The notes below the pieces were generated by a model. That model ran no database searches. It was not told where the DNA came from and saw nothing but the letters and a program-made list of their open reading frames with translations. A stretch of 64,000 nucleotides of DNA. Source: Pithys albifrons albifrons (lineage: Eukaryota > Chordata > Aves > Passeriformes > Thamnophilidae). The stretch spans positions 60,797,477 to 60,861,476 of the forward strand of contig NC_092497.1 in assembly GCF_047495875.1 (NCBI RefSeq). The letters run 5' to 3'. The position numbers and the translations under genes are program-made. This document shows, one piece after another, positions 12,096 to 23,534 of the stretch (the stretch's first letter is position 1; each line of letters begins with the position of its first letter).

Positions 12096-12650
12096 ATAGA
12101 GTCACAGAATGGTTTGGATTGGAAAAGACCTCTAACTACCATCTATTCTAATCCCACTTCCATGTGTAGGGATACCTGACTCTAGACCAGGTTGCTCAAA
12201 ACCCCATCCATCCTTGCCTTGAACACTTCAGGGATGGGGCATCCACGGTTTCTCTGGGCAACTTCTGCCAGGGTGTCACCACTCTCACACTGAAGAACTT
12301 CTTACTTATATCTAAACTAAATCTACTCTCTTTTGGTTTAAAAGCATCATCCCTTGCCTATTACTACAGGCCCCAGTAAGGCATCTCTTTCCATCTTTCT
12401 TATATGCCCCCTCAATGTAACCAAAGAGCACAACAATGTCTTCCCAGAGCCTTCTCTTCTCCAGACTGAACAATCCACTCTCTCAGCCTGTCTTCATAGC
12501 AGAGTTATTTCAGCTCTTTGACCATCTTTGTGTCTCTCCTCTGCAGGTGCTCCAACAGTCCATGTCTTTCTTGAACCAAAGCCCCCAGAGCTGGACACAG
12601 TACTCCAAGTGGGGTCTCACATGAGAGAAGTAGTAGAGGGGGAGAAATGT
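12096..12650 (-). mobile_element. CR1 LINE 3' part, about 550 bp
   Basis: Seen: left end TAGAGTCACAGAATGGTTTG then GATTGGAAAAGACCTCTAAC; further right GACCAGGTTGCTCAAAACCC, CCTTGAACACTTCAGGGATG, TCTCCAGACTGAACAATCC, CTCAGCCTGTCTTCATAGC, GCTGGACACAGTACTCCAAG. This is the reverse complement of the avian CR1 3' UTR and end of ORF2, in normal order without large gaps. The element points left and is 5'-truncated at about 12650, where the match fades. Divergence is moderate. The minus-strand frame is broken by stops and indels. Confidence 0.92.
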
Positions 12651-15600
12651 AACTAAGAGAGGTGCTGTTCTGAAGCACACCATCACCCAGCATCCCTAAT
12701 TATGGCATTTCATCAGCACTCAGGTCTGATTGCACATTGCTGTATACTAGTGATAGTCACGGGTATGAAAGTTGCGATTAAGCACATGAGGAATCCTGGA
12801 TATGTGAGTGTAGGGAGACACAGGGAGCAGATGAGCTGGGAAAGGAGTCTCTCCATGTGAGGATGGTCAAGCAGCACCCCTCTCCTCCAGCCCATTCTTC
12901 CTTTGCTACAAAAATTCTGCATATTTGATTTCCAGAAAGGGAATGTGCCATGTTTCCCCAAGCTTTTCGTAAAGAAGAAACAGCGGATGAAATTAATACA
13001 GCACAACAGTGTATGCTGACAAGTATTTACATCTGACTTGCTCATGCAAAACAAACAATTGGATTCATAGCTCAAGTCATATAGAGGGACAAAGAGCTAG
13101 ACTACTGTGAGCAAGTAGCCATGTTGGCAGCTGTGATGGAGACCATTGTGCCCTGGAAGCAGCCAGAAACACTAGTCCTGAAACTCCACAGGCAGATTAA
13201 CATAGCCTGATGAAGCCATGCTTAGAAATGAGGTCCTGAGTGTCTTTTTCTAAAGACCAGTTGCAAGGATTCTTGCAGCTAAAGTTGCCTTTGCAACAGT
13301 TTTGCTCCCCTGAAATCTTAGCTGAGTGTTAATTCTCTCATTGGAATTCTGCCCTCTGAAGTCGTGCAGACAGGGGATCAGGTTGTCTGTGGCGTCTAGT
13401 TCCTGTCTTTTGGCAGAGTAGGGTGGCTGACAGGGAGTTTAATAACAGCACTTTCAGCCTTTCTGGTTGGGGTCCCAAATGTGGGTTACACCACAGGAGG
13501 TTCATGCAACAGATTCCCTACACTGGGAAATAATCTCACTTTGTTCCCCTCCCTATATTTTTGGTTCATTAGGGGAAAGTCATACTGGATCTATAACCCC
13601 TAAACATGGTGGTACCCTTTCCAATACAGATATGCATTCAGGTGGGGATTTCTCCTTTTTTATTGAAATGCACAGGTACCTGAGAAAACATACAAAGATG
13701 AATTCCACACTAGAAGACTAGAAGACTTCTGATGTCTTCAGGGACATTTTTTTAATTTCCATCACTGTGATTCCATCTGCAGATTTCAGGCAGTGGTGTT
13801 TAACTGCAAAATTTTGTTCTGGTGACAGATGACAAAGAATTTTTTTTTTTTAATTAGCAGTATGATACAGAGGAAAATGCTTTTGCTCTTGTTAGAGCTA
13901 GGCTGGAGCCTTACATAGGACCTAAGTGTGAGGCTCATACATAGGACAATCAAGAACTATATTACAACAGTGGGTTAAAAACTTCTCTGTGGTGCAAAGA
14001 TTGTTTCTTGGAATGAGTGTCAAATTCTCACACTTTTGCTGTTGAATTTACCTTCTGGCAGATACATTGTTTACTATTTATATGCAGCAGGTGTGCTGGG
14101 GATTAATCTCATTTTGCTTTACCAGCACTTTCTGCAAAACAGAGGTTGTCAGAATTGTTCTCTGCTGAAGTGGGCTACTGTCTATTCAAATACCCAATTC
14201 TATGGCTTACTGTACATGGCACCACACAGTAAACTGTATAGGTAGGCAGACTAATGAGTGCAACCAATTATTTGCTTGAATTATTCTAGTGGGCTGGGGG
14301 CTATTTTTTGTCCTGCCACAGATCATAAAAATTGTCTGAGAAGAAAGGAAGCAGTGGTCTGTAAAATATATTGCTCTTATCTGCAATAGTAACATGGTAC
14401 TGCCTGATCCAATAATCAGTGGAAAACAATCCCTCACTGAAGAGATATAAATTGCAGTGGGATTGCTGCCAGAACTGAGTGTCAGTTTAATCAACGGAGC
14501 CTTGAATCTAGCGTGGCTATCATGAATCTTTGCTGGAGGATACCACCTTAGGCTTTTGATTTCAAGGCACTGCAGAACTGCCAACTATTTCTTACTCATC
14601 TTCAGTGAGATTCAGTTATTCATTGCCTTGCACATTGCACTTCTTTAATCGTGGGTCTCAGTAAAAAAAAAATTAACAACTCCACACATCCATGATTAAG
14701 TCCTTTACATTCCCCCATTGAAACTCATTGTATAACTCTACATAAAAGAATCTGGCAATGAGATCGTCTATAAAGGAGTTCTGGATCATTTCATTGTTAC
14801 TGGAATGATACTCAAGGAAAGAGAAACCCATTCAGAACATATTTTTCCAATCTTCCATCATACAGTGACACACAATTACTGACATCCATATTCTTGCTTG
14901 AATTCTGATATTTCTTTCCTTCTTTCCCTCCATTAAATGACATCCCAAGATAAAATCTATGTCTGAACTTCTATGGAACAGTTACATTTAATGATAGCTT
15001 GTAATTCTATAACAACTGAGGCTTTTTTCCCTTTGGATGTTAAGAAAAAAATGTAGCTTGCAGGAACACACCACTAGTGAGAATTGAAAACAGTGAAAAT
15101 ATGGTTACCCCCGATTTTGCTGAACAAAAAAACAGTCTCTGCTCTCTCAGACCAGGTCAGAAAGCTAGGTTTATCAGATGTTATGCATTCAACCAAAAGC
15201 TTGATCTCATAAAGACATTTGTAGAGCGGACTTTGTGTCTTGTTCAGTTGGCAAACAGAGGTCAGAACTTACCAGCTTAATCAGTGGTTCACACTGAGCC
15301 CAGGTAATCAAAATGTACTTGGTGTTCAAGAAAATAGAATGACTGTAGCATGATAGTCCCAGTTTGGTTTAAATTTATTAGAACTGGGGCCTAGGTAGCC
15401 TAAATATTTTGAAGGAAGGTAAATGCAGTGATTATGAAATGTCCTGTCTACTAGCTATCCCTAAGGGAGAGACAGTTTCCTTCTAATTTTCCGTGTGGAA
15501 ACACAAGTCATCAGTTTGCATATTAATAAACTTCAGCTTTGATTTAACAAAATCATTCCCAGGTGTTCAGTTTTCATTATATTACGACTGCAGTTGTCAA

Positions 15601-15898
15601 AAAGACTGTCTGTTGTTGCCAAATCATTGTTTAGTATCAAGTAGACTTGCATGGTCCAGGGGGAATTGGATCTTTCCTGAGGGAATCCTAGGTGTGACAG
15701 GATACAGCCTCAGGGAACAATTTTGATTCAGCTTTACGTGGAGAATAATTGCATTGAGGGAGTTTGGATGCTGTTAGAAAGTCTTGTGTTGAGTCCTGCC
15801 CAAACACAGATGTCCAAGAACACAACAGCTGAAAATAATGAATCACAGTAGTTTCCAGTGATACTCATATGATTTTTTTTTCCCTCTCAGATTTGTTG
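12651..15898. other. unique sequence, no gene seen
   Basis: A+T-rich. A segment at 13430-13500 ('ttggggtcccaaatgtggg' next to 'gagtttaataac') faintly resembles a minus-strand LTR end but is not enough to call. Open frames up to 125 codons (14207-14584 -) show no domains. Confidence 0.45.
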
Positions 15899-16498
15899 TG
15901 TCGTGGCTTTAACCCAGCCATCAACTAAGCCTCATGCAGCCTCTTGCTCACTCCTCCACCATCAAGATTGAGCAGAGAATTGGAAAAGTAGAAGCTGGAA
16001 AACTTGTAGGTTGAGATACAGACTGTTTAATAGGGAATGCAAAAGTTCACATGCAAGCAAAGAAAAATAAGAAATTAATTCACTGCTTCCCAGGGACAGA
16101 CAGGTGTTCAGCCATCTCCAGGAGAGCAGGGCCCTATCATGTGTAATGGTGACTTGGGAAGACAAAGACAATGACCCCAAACATCTCCCACTTCCTCCTC
16201 CCGATTTTATAAACTGAACATAATGTCATATGGCCTGAAATAACCCTTTGATTAGTTGGGGTCACCTGTCCTGGCTGTATCTCCTCCCAACCTCCCATGC
16301 ACCTCCAGCCTCCTCACTGGTGTGGTAGTATGAAAAGCAGAAAAATTCTTGATTCAGTGTAAGCATTGCTCAACAATAACAATCTCTATTAGAGATTGCA
16401 TAATATCTCTATATTATCAACCTTGTGTACACTACAAATCCAAAACACAGCCCCATACTGTGAGGAAAAGTAACTCTAACCCAGACAAAACCAGCCCA
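15899..16498 (-). mobile_element. solo LTR, avian ERVL-type, minus orientation
   Basis: Seen: left end TGTCGTGGCTTTAACCCAGC; right end AACCAGCCCA, an altered form of the usual ..ACCAGGACA. The minus strand carries a TATA-like TTTATAAAA (16205-16213) downstream of CCATATGACATTATG, and a polyadenylation signal ATTAAA (16026-16031), placed as expected for U3-R-U5. Phrases such as GGTTGAGATACAGACTGTTT and CACCTGTCCTGGCTGTATC match a widespread avian LTR family that I know in its general form. About 600 bp long. No matching target duplication is visible (TGTTG on the left, GAATC on the right), so the ends have decayed or recombined. No internal viral sequence on either side. Confidence 0.88.
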
Positions 16499-19400
16499 GA
16501 ATCACAGGATCAAACATGAGAAACATACAAAGAAAGTGGATTTGAGAAAAACAAGAAAAAAAGTGCTTTCTGAAAGTCCAACAGCTACAAGGCAACTATA
16601 CAAGATTACACTACCATGTCAATCACTGCAGCTGGTCACTGGAGTAAAGCAGAGGTGCAGAATATAAGTTAGGGCATCATATTTCTAAGCTTTCATCTCT
16701 GAGATGGTCTTCACATTCCTGAATTAATACAGACTGTAATCATCGTGCTCTATCATACTGATTGCCCCGACATGCTTAAGAGATATGGAATATCAGCTAA
16801 AGAAAACATGATAGTAAAAGTTATTTGTTCAAATAGAATCAAAGAAATTTCTCAACAACCCTTCAGATGGAAGGCACGAACTCAAAATGTACAGTTGTAA
16901 AAAGAACACCCTTAGTAAAACAGCCATACAGTCCAGGAAAAAGTCCCGTCATTTTCCCCCAAGAGACCCATCTAAAAGTATGAAGAAAAAAAGTACATAT
17001 AAAATCAGCAAAGTGCATTAATGGAGCATTCCCTTGTTCCAGGACTTCTTGTAACTTCACACCCTAATGCTAGTGCTCTGTTTTGCCAGGGAGTCAGAGA
17101 AAAGCAGACCTGTGAATGTATTGCTCCTCTTGGTTCCTCACAAAATTTTTACCAGAAGAACAAGCAGTATATACTATTTAGTCTTGCTCCACTCCTTTCC
17201 ACCAGAGAAGATAGTGCAGGGATAGCCTTGGAAGTATCCTTCTGTCATGCTTTCTCTCTTTCACATGGGCATGCATTCCCCTGGGAGCAAATTCCAAGTG
17301 ATGGATTGGTGTACTGGGCTCCCTGACTTCTTCTGCATCTTGTTTTGACTGTAACTTTGGCACAACTTTTGGTTATATCCTGTTCTTCTTTGTTCTGTAA
17401 AATTTATAAAAACTTCTGTTACAACACCATTGACTGAAACGAAAATGCAGATGCCAAGTATAAAGTATTTGCTGCTATGAACTTTCATGCTATTATCCAT
17501 AAAATAAAGGGCTCATCAAGACAAGCTTACAAGAGTTTTATAATAGATATTCATGTGTATATCTATTCTATAAAAGACAATGTGCCTATTTTATAATACA
17601 CACATGTGTATACCTATCACAAAAACCCAAGGTTTTCAGAGAGAAAGCGTCTTTTATTATCAAGCTGATACAGTTTTTAGAAGTCAGGTAAGATTACACA
17701 GTTCCTTCATCAAGCCAGACAGACAGAAGCTCCATGCCAAACAGATGTTGGAAATGATAGGTGCCTACATCACTCTTCCTATTGCCACATGGGCAGTAAT
17801 ACATCTTGCTCTGGATTGTAAGTTGATCCAAATGAGAAGTGACATTTATCGCACAATAACTTTTTGGAAGAAAGCAGTACAGAAGTGAAGTGCAATAAGC
17901 ATTCTCTTCTATCCCATTGGTATATATCAGGACGTGGTTCTGCGTGTCCATACATATAACAAAGAAGACCAATGATTTAACTGAGAAAACAATTACCTCT
18001 TCAGAAGACATGACCTACCCCCAAAGCCACAAGGATGGGGAAAATATTCAGCACTTTTTACATTGGGTATTAAAAATATTACATCCTGATTTTTCTGAAA
18101 AAGAAAGGAGTTTTTTTTCAAACTAGACTTAAAATTGTACATAAGTGTTTCTAGACAAAAATAACATTAAATCTGGTAATAATAATTATTAAAAAATTAA
18201 TGAAAGCACAAAGGTATATTCTAGGAATGAAATTGTCCTCTGTCCCATGTAGTAGACCTTACAAAACTATGCCAGAGAAAATCTCCTACGCAGTCTATCA
18301 TTTCTAAAACATGTTTTCAGTACAGATCACATACACATTCATTTCAACCCCATCAAGAGATTTAGCATAGATGTAGTCTCTATGTCCCACTCCCACCCTT
18401 ACTGAGAAGGCAGGCATGCAGGCAGGGCATATTGAGGGAGACATGAAAGAGAAGGGATGATGTTCTACCTAGAATAACCTTGCCCTTGACATGCAGAGTC
18501 TCCTCTAGCTGGGGAGAGGTTTGGGAGTGGTTCTTCACCACAAACCCTCTGTAAGCAGCTGTTCTGTGCCTAGAGCAGCAGTTGTGCTTCCAGCTCCTGT
18601 TGTAACTTGAGCGAGCTCTCCTGCAGAGCTCATTAAAGCACCTGGTTGAGGTGCTAAAATGAAAGAAACTTCCATTATTTATTAGAAGACATAATTGCAA
18701 ACCTGAAATTAAGGATTTGGAGGGATTATAGAAAATCTTCCATCTGCTTGAAAAAAAATTTATTAGTCCATTAGGAAGGACTGCAAAGATTGCTATTTCA
18801 GCTAGTTTTCTGTATAACTCATAAATACTGCCTGTCAAAGCCTAAACTCTTTACCCAGACAAACTCCTGCTGAGCAAATGGAATTTTGCCTGAGGAGAGA
18901 GTGAATAAGGTCTTCTGCAGTTAACTCTCTGAGCGTGGCACAGAAGGACTCGTCATTATAGTGCTACCTATTAACATTGAATCTGACAAGGTGGGAAGAG
19001 ACACAGAGGTAATACATTTTTAAGTGCTGTCCATGACTGTTTGTGTAGCCTGGTAATTCACTGGTCACCAAATATGCACAATGTATACAGTGCACTGGTC
19101 AAATTTGTGTTTGCCCTGCAGACATCTATAGTTTGTGCATTGTTATTTTCCATCATTGGTTTGCCAGGTAATGATACAAATGCAAGTGCTATTTTTGTGT
19201 TTTGGGTTGGTTGGGTTTTTTTGTCTTTTTTTTGTAACTGTCAAGCTTTTTTCAATTTGTGGTTCTCCTAAAAGCAGAACACTATTGACAATAACTTTGC
19301 TGTCCTTAACAGCCTTATATGAATCCCTTAGAGACATCCCTTAAGAGCTGCCAGATCAGAAAGCTGAAAACCATTGCTATCTTAAATTACCTCTTTTTTC

Positions 19401-22400
19401 AGTACTAAAGTTGCTGACATATGTAGTCCACAGGCTGAGTAATTTTTTTTTTTTTGAAAATTGACAACTAGAGGCAAGAATTCTGGTCTTCCTACTTGCC
19501 CCTTGAGGGGAAGCTTTCCTGTGAGTCTTCTACTGCAATGAAGTACTACAGGATAAATGAGTATTGTCATGCAACTTCAAATTACTGGTCTTTATCAGCT
19601 CTGTATGCAAGTATTTGCTGTATTGTGCTGGAGCACTGCAGGACCTTGAAATTGTACTGACCTGGATTTCACTTGTACTGGGTAACTTCCCATTATTATT
19701 CCTCATAAACTAATTACACAGATTGTGTTTACCCTCTGTTGGAGGCACAGAACTGTGTGTTATTGTTATGTCTAATGCCAGCATTTGCTCAGGGCAGAAC
19801 CAGACAAAAATAAATTGGCTTAGATTAACCTAACACACCTGAACTTCACAGACCCACATGAGTGCCAGAAGTAGCAAATGATGAAAGTACATCTAAGTGT
19901 TTTGGATGCAAAAAAGTCAGCTTCAGTGCTCTAAAAGATCGCAGTTCCCACTTCATCCATGTAAGAGGTGTCTTGGTCAGATGCCAATTCAGTTAACTTC
20001 ATGGAAAGTCCAGTTCTTCTGTAAGACATAAACGAGCAGATACTACTTGAGTGTTCTAATGAAATTTCAATGGGTGTAATGTAAAATCCTGAACAGGGTG
20101 ACCTCTCTGACATCTGAAACCAAACATCTGAATCATGAGCATGAGATCTACTCACCTTCCTTGTGCATTTTGAAGGCATCAAGCTATTTTCTGCACTGAT
20201 CTAGTGCCTCTGAGGACGTCAGTAGAGCAGCTATGTCAGTTACAACATAGTCACACCACTGACACTTAACAAGAAGTGTGAATAGTTCAGAATAGAAGGC
20301 CTAAAATTATACTTAGCAAGCCAAATGAGCAACTTGATTTCCAAATTAATTGGACATTTGAAAGTTCTCATTCAACTGCTGCTATTAAGCATCCTAGAAA
20401 ATAAAGCTACTAATCTATCTGCAACTACACATACAATATATAGATGAACATGCATAGGCATATAGTCATCCTTCTGTCTTCACTCAACAACAGTGATGTA
20501 TCAGAGAAAATGCAAGAGAGAACATGAACTCATGACAGATGGGAAGGATGAGCTTCACATAACACAGATGACAGTCTGGATCTCTGGATGCCCCATACTT
20601 AATTAGTCTCATGGAGGGTAAAGAACTAAGTGTATTCTAGCGTGAGCAAATTACCATTTGCTCATTCCCATGGATCTTGCATGTATTGCCTGTTCTCTTC
20701 CTTTACAGTGTAGATGACAGTGAGTCTGCAGAATTCCTCTAGAAGTAGTTTTTATATTAGGATCTTCTTACATACATAACACACAAGAGATTACTAGAGT
20801 GGTATTCATGCCTCTATTTTGAGATACCATTGATGTAGACCTTTACCTTGAGCCAGGTATCTACAAACCCATGACAGTCAATGAAGTCCTGGTCAGTTCA
20901 GTCAGTAGACTATAGAAAGTCATCAATCTGACCAAAGATAGGTGTGTGCTTTAGGATCACATGAATCAATTTCTCATCTCCATTGCCTAGGCAGACCCAC
21001 ACAAGACATGCTTCACGGGGTTTCTCTACTTGAGCTTGCTCCCATCTTCATTCAGTTGCCAGAAATCTTTGTAAAAACTCAGCCATATTCTTCTTGAATT
21101 CTTGTTTTCTCTTGACTTTTCCTCCTCTGTTTCTCTTTGTGAGTCTCTGACATTCTTGAAGACCCATCTCCTTGTCTGACCTTCCACATTTCTCACAGAG
21201 CACTGTTACCAGTTCCCATTCTGTTTTCCTTTACTACTGTATTTCCCAGTTGTCTTGGCCACAAATGCAGGCCTAAGAATCATCTGGGTTGTGAACAAAT
21301 TACTATTTTACCCCTTTGGCCTAGGACTGCATCAATCTAGTCAAGCCGAAAGTTCAACAAGTTTTCCCCAGTAAACATTGTCTTTGGTTCAAGCTTTGGT
21401 TCAAGTCCTGGTGTATGTCAGGGTTGTTCTATTCAATAGTGTATATTATAACTGCACCCTGATCCATGATACATATACCTATCAGCACTTTTCACTATAT
21501 ATAGCAGCAAGCAGTGAAAGCTCAGCCCTGACCCCCATTTTTAAATTGAAGGATAGGCCCATAACAATGACAGAAGACTTTTCCATGAAAGAACTTCATG
21601 GGGAGAAACACTATTTTTCAAAATTATTACTGGCTACTCTACAGAGTAATTATGCAGTCTGCAGAATGATGCAGAGCTTGTAAAAAGGCTGCTGCACACA
21701 CCAGTGTGCTGTTTCTACGTGCATTTTTTCATTCAATGTTTTTTGGATATAGATGACAGAATTCACCCTCATTTTATATGATATCTATCTGGTTTTCTTT
21801 TTTCAACAAGAAGATATAATTTTTCATGGTATTTCTTGGGGGCTTTAGAAGAAATTGATACATTCCCCACCAGATCTGAATATATTCTTCTCACTTCCAT
21901 CTCTCCCTCTTGAGTCCAGCATGTTTCAAGGGATGCTTTAACAACAAAACCAGATTGTTTTACATTTAGAGCTGAGAGGGATAAAACCTGTTAATTAATT
22001 TAGAATGTCCTGTGGCCATAACTCTTAATTCTGCGTTCTCTCTAGTATTTTCCTTCTAAAGCCTGTTTTCATCAATAATTATGTGGTGGAATGGCTGTGA
22101 GCCAAAACTGGGAAACAGTACATATTTCTGCAAGTCTTTTCCTTTTCCTGGTGCCATCACAGTAATGTTCAGAACAATGGTGGATGGGGAGGTGAAATTA
22201 TAGAGTATGTTGGGCTCTTGTTAGAAGTACTCCTGCTAATACAGTATCTGTAAGAGCAGCTATAACAGGCTATTACACTGAAGAATGTACTGGCAAACCC
22301 ATGAGATCTTTCTCTTGTGGTGTCAGTACTTTAAATGAGTACTTCCCATAAGTCTTGCTGTAATGATGGAGTTACTACACTATTATCTCTGAAATGCCCC

Positions 22401-22668
22401 TCTACAGAATACCATCACTCATTTGAAAATTTACTGAAATCCTGTTAGCTTGCTGATTAGTGTGAATTCTCACAAACAATTTTACAAATGTTCCAAATTA
22501 AACTGTTTGGTATGGCAACTTCACTGTGAAACCCAAAGATTCAGCAAGGCTTCCCTCTACTACCGTAGGACTTGGCATCTTTATTACATTGTGCTTTTCA
22601 GCCCTTTCATTGTCCTTTATGAGTAATGAAAAGCAAAGGATTACTGACCAAGGAAGACAGTTCAAAAA
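16499..22668. other. unique sequence, one weak exon candidate
   Basis: Mostly A+T-rich with no recognised repeats. Contains a candidate minus-strand exon (18535-18653, listed separately) and a T/G-rich run near 19196-19245. Elsewhere I see only short chance frames. Confidence 0.45.
18535..18653 (-). other. candidate host exon (unproven)
   Basis: Seen on the minus strand: a strong acceptor-like tract, GTTTCTTTCATTTTAG, ends at 18654. The next 119 bases are much richer in G+C than the flanks and keep CpG ('gagctcgctc'). With codons starting at 18651 there are 38 open codons to a TGA at 18537-18535, reading PQPGALMSSAGELAQVTTGA and onward, low in the residues typical of A+T-rich chance frames. 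A second frame, starting one base after the acceptor, also stays open down to about 18380. No donor-like site is obvious at the left side, so it could be a terminal exon. No protein recognised; chance is a real alternative. Confidence 0.25.
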
Positions 22669-22742
22669 GGTTTTATTGTATTAATGAAGAGCACTCTATA
22701 CTCCAAATCCCGAGGTCCTGAGTTTGAGTCTCAGTGGGGACC
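22669..22742 (+). pseudogene. tRNA-derived head, closest in my reading to tRNA-Gln
   Basis: Seen: 74 bases starting GG at 22669 and ending GGGGACC. The ends can pair as an acceptor stem (G-C, G-C, U-A, then G-U pairs). The motif AGCACTCTATACTCCAAATCC lies where the anticodon arm belongs, and GAGTTTGAGTCTC is a B-box-like T arm with a five-pair stem (CTGAG/CTCAG). The layout and the words AGCACTCT, AATCC and GAGTT..A.TCTC.GTGG..ACC resemble vertebrate tRNA-Gln from memory. The anticodon-position triplet reads CCA rather than a glutamine one, and the A-box/D arm is degenerate ('tattaatgaagagc'). It is unlikely to be a working tRNA gene. Confidence 0.55.
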
Positions 22743-22780
22743 ATACTGTGGCAGTTCAATCCCTCCCTGCCATGCCATCC

Positions 22781-22828
22781 CGTCAGATCTCAGATGCTTA
22801 GCAGGGTCAACCCTGGTCAGTACCAGGG
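22781..22828 (+). pseudogene. 5S rRNA-like segment
   Basis: Seen: CGTCAGATCTCAGATGCTTA followed by GCAGGGTCAACCCTGGTCAG and TACCAGG. Known: vertebrate 5S rRNA contains CGTCTGATCTCGGAAGCTAA, then GCAGGGTCGGGCCTGGTTAG, then TACTTGGATGGGAG. The window copy matches about residues 38-86, including box A and the intermediate element of the internal promoter. It stops before the rest of box C. It is not a complete 5S gene. Confidence 0.75.
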
Positions 22829-23400
22829 GCTGTGACAGTCCTGAGGACTTCCCTGACACTGTCCAAGCTCGCTCAGCCGTGGCAGATGGACCTCAGGACT
22901 GAAATGGTGGGGCCAGTTTTGCGCACGCTGAGCCTCACCTGAAAAATCCACTGCGAAGTCTGGAAGGGCACACCCACATGGGGAGAGCCCTTCCCAAATA
23001 TTCGTTCGCGAAGTTTGGCCATACACACATACATTATTGTAGTAACTCTGCTAACAGAAGTCCACATTTTCCACATATCTTGATGGCATATTTGCTATAT
23101 ACATCGTCCTGATCATTGCTTCAGTTATTTACTTCATCTCTCTATTACAAGTAAATAATTTCTGGTGAAATATTGTAAAGACATTTATTTTCATTCATGC
23201 CTATTTTCACTACTACTGTTTTCTGTTCAGAACTGTTAAATGACAAGACTGTGTAGGCAATGTGTCAATTTTAAATATCAGAGAAGGTTAATATGTGTAA
23301 ATCAAGTTGTCAGTGCTGGGCAATGTTTTCCTACAAAAATATTCATAAATTTAAAAGGAGGGGCAAAATTAATTTTTGGTTTAGCTAATTCTGAGGAAAT

Positions 23401-23444
23401 CATCTCAAAACAGACTTAAAAGCATCTCAAAACAGACTTAAAAG
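23401..23444. repeat. perfect tandem duplication, 22 bp x 2
   Basis: Seen: the 22-bp unit starting CATCTCAAAACAGACTTAAA occurs at 23401-23422 and again, without change, at 23423-23444. Perfect identity implies a recent event. It lies 48 bp before a second, unrelated duplication. Confidence 0.95.
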
Positions 23445-23492
23445 CAGTGAAATGCAGGGGACTCAGAAGTGGAGGACTTTCAGTGATATGGG

Positions 23493-23534
23493 ATTAACCA
23501 GAGTGTTGGATCAATTAACCAGAGTGTTGGATCA
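23493..23534. repeat. perfect tandem duplication, 21 bp x 2
   Basis: Seen: the 21-bp unit starting ATTAACCAGAGTGTTGGATC occurs at 23493-23513 and again at 23514-23534, identical. The unit is different from that at 23401, so these are two separate events within 135 bp. Confidence 0.95.

Larger units (their letters stand above)
22669..23030 (+). mobile_element. composite tRNA-like / 5S rRNA-like element (SINE candidate)
   Basis: Seen: three parts in a row. (1) 22669-22742, 74 bases, tRNA-like. (2) 22781-22828, 5S rRNA-like. (3) a CpG-rich tail to about 23030 with GCGCACGCTGAGCCTCACC and TTCGTTCGCGAAGTTTGG. The whole unit stands out from its A+T-rich, CpG-poor surroundings by its many CpGs. Known: SINEs are built from tRNA or 5S heads plus a family-specific body, and some ancient amniote SINEs are 5S/tRNA chimeras, usually with 5S first as I recall. 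Here the tRNA-like part comes first. Inference: a SINE of a family I cannot name, or a tRNA pseudogene inserted next to a 5S-headed SINE. The 3' end is not sharp; no duplication was found. Confidence 0.6.

Noticed and set aside
13420..13510. possible minus-strand class II LTR end near GGGGTCCCAAATGTGGG
   Set aside because: Only one phrase and an ATTAAA on the minus strand resemble such an LTR. No borders, inverted ends or duplication could be found.
17617..17690. possible 48-base exon between TTTTCAG and GTAAGA
   Set aside because: The acceptor lacks a proper pyrimidine tract, and the surrounding frame is open well beyond both sites, so the splice-like signals add little.
22669..22742. functional tRNA gene
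   Set aside because: The A box is degenerate, the anticodon stem does not pair well, and it is embedded in a composite repeat, so a tRNA-derived element is more likely.
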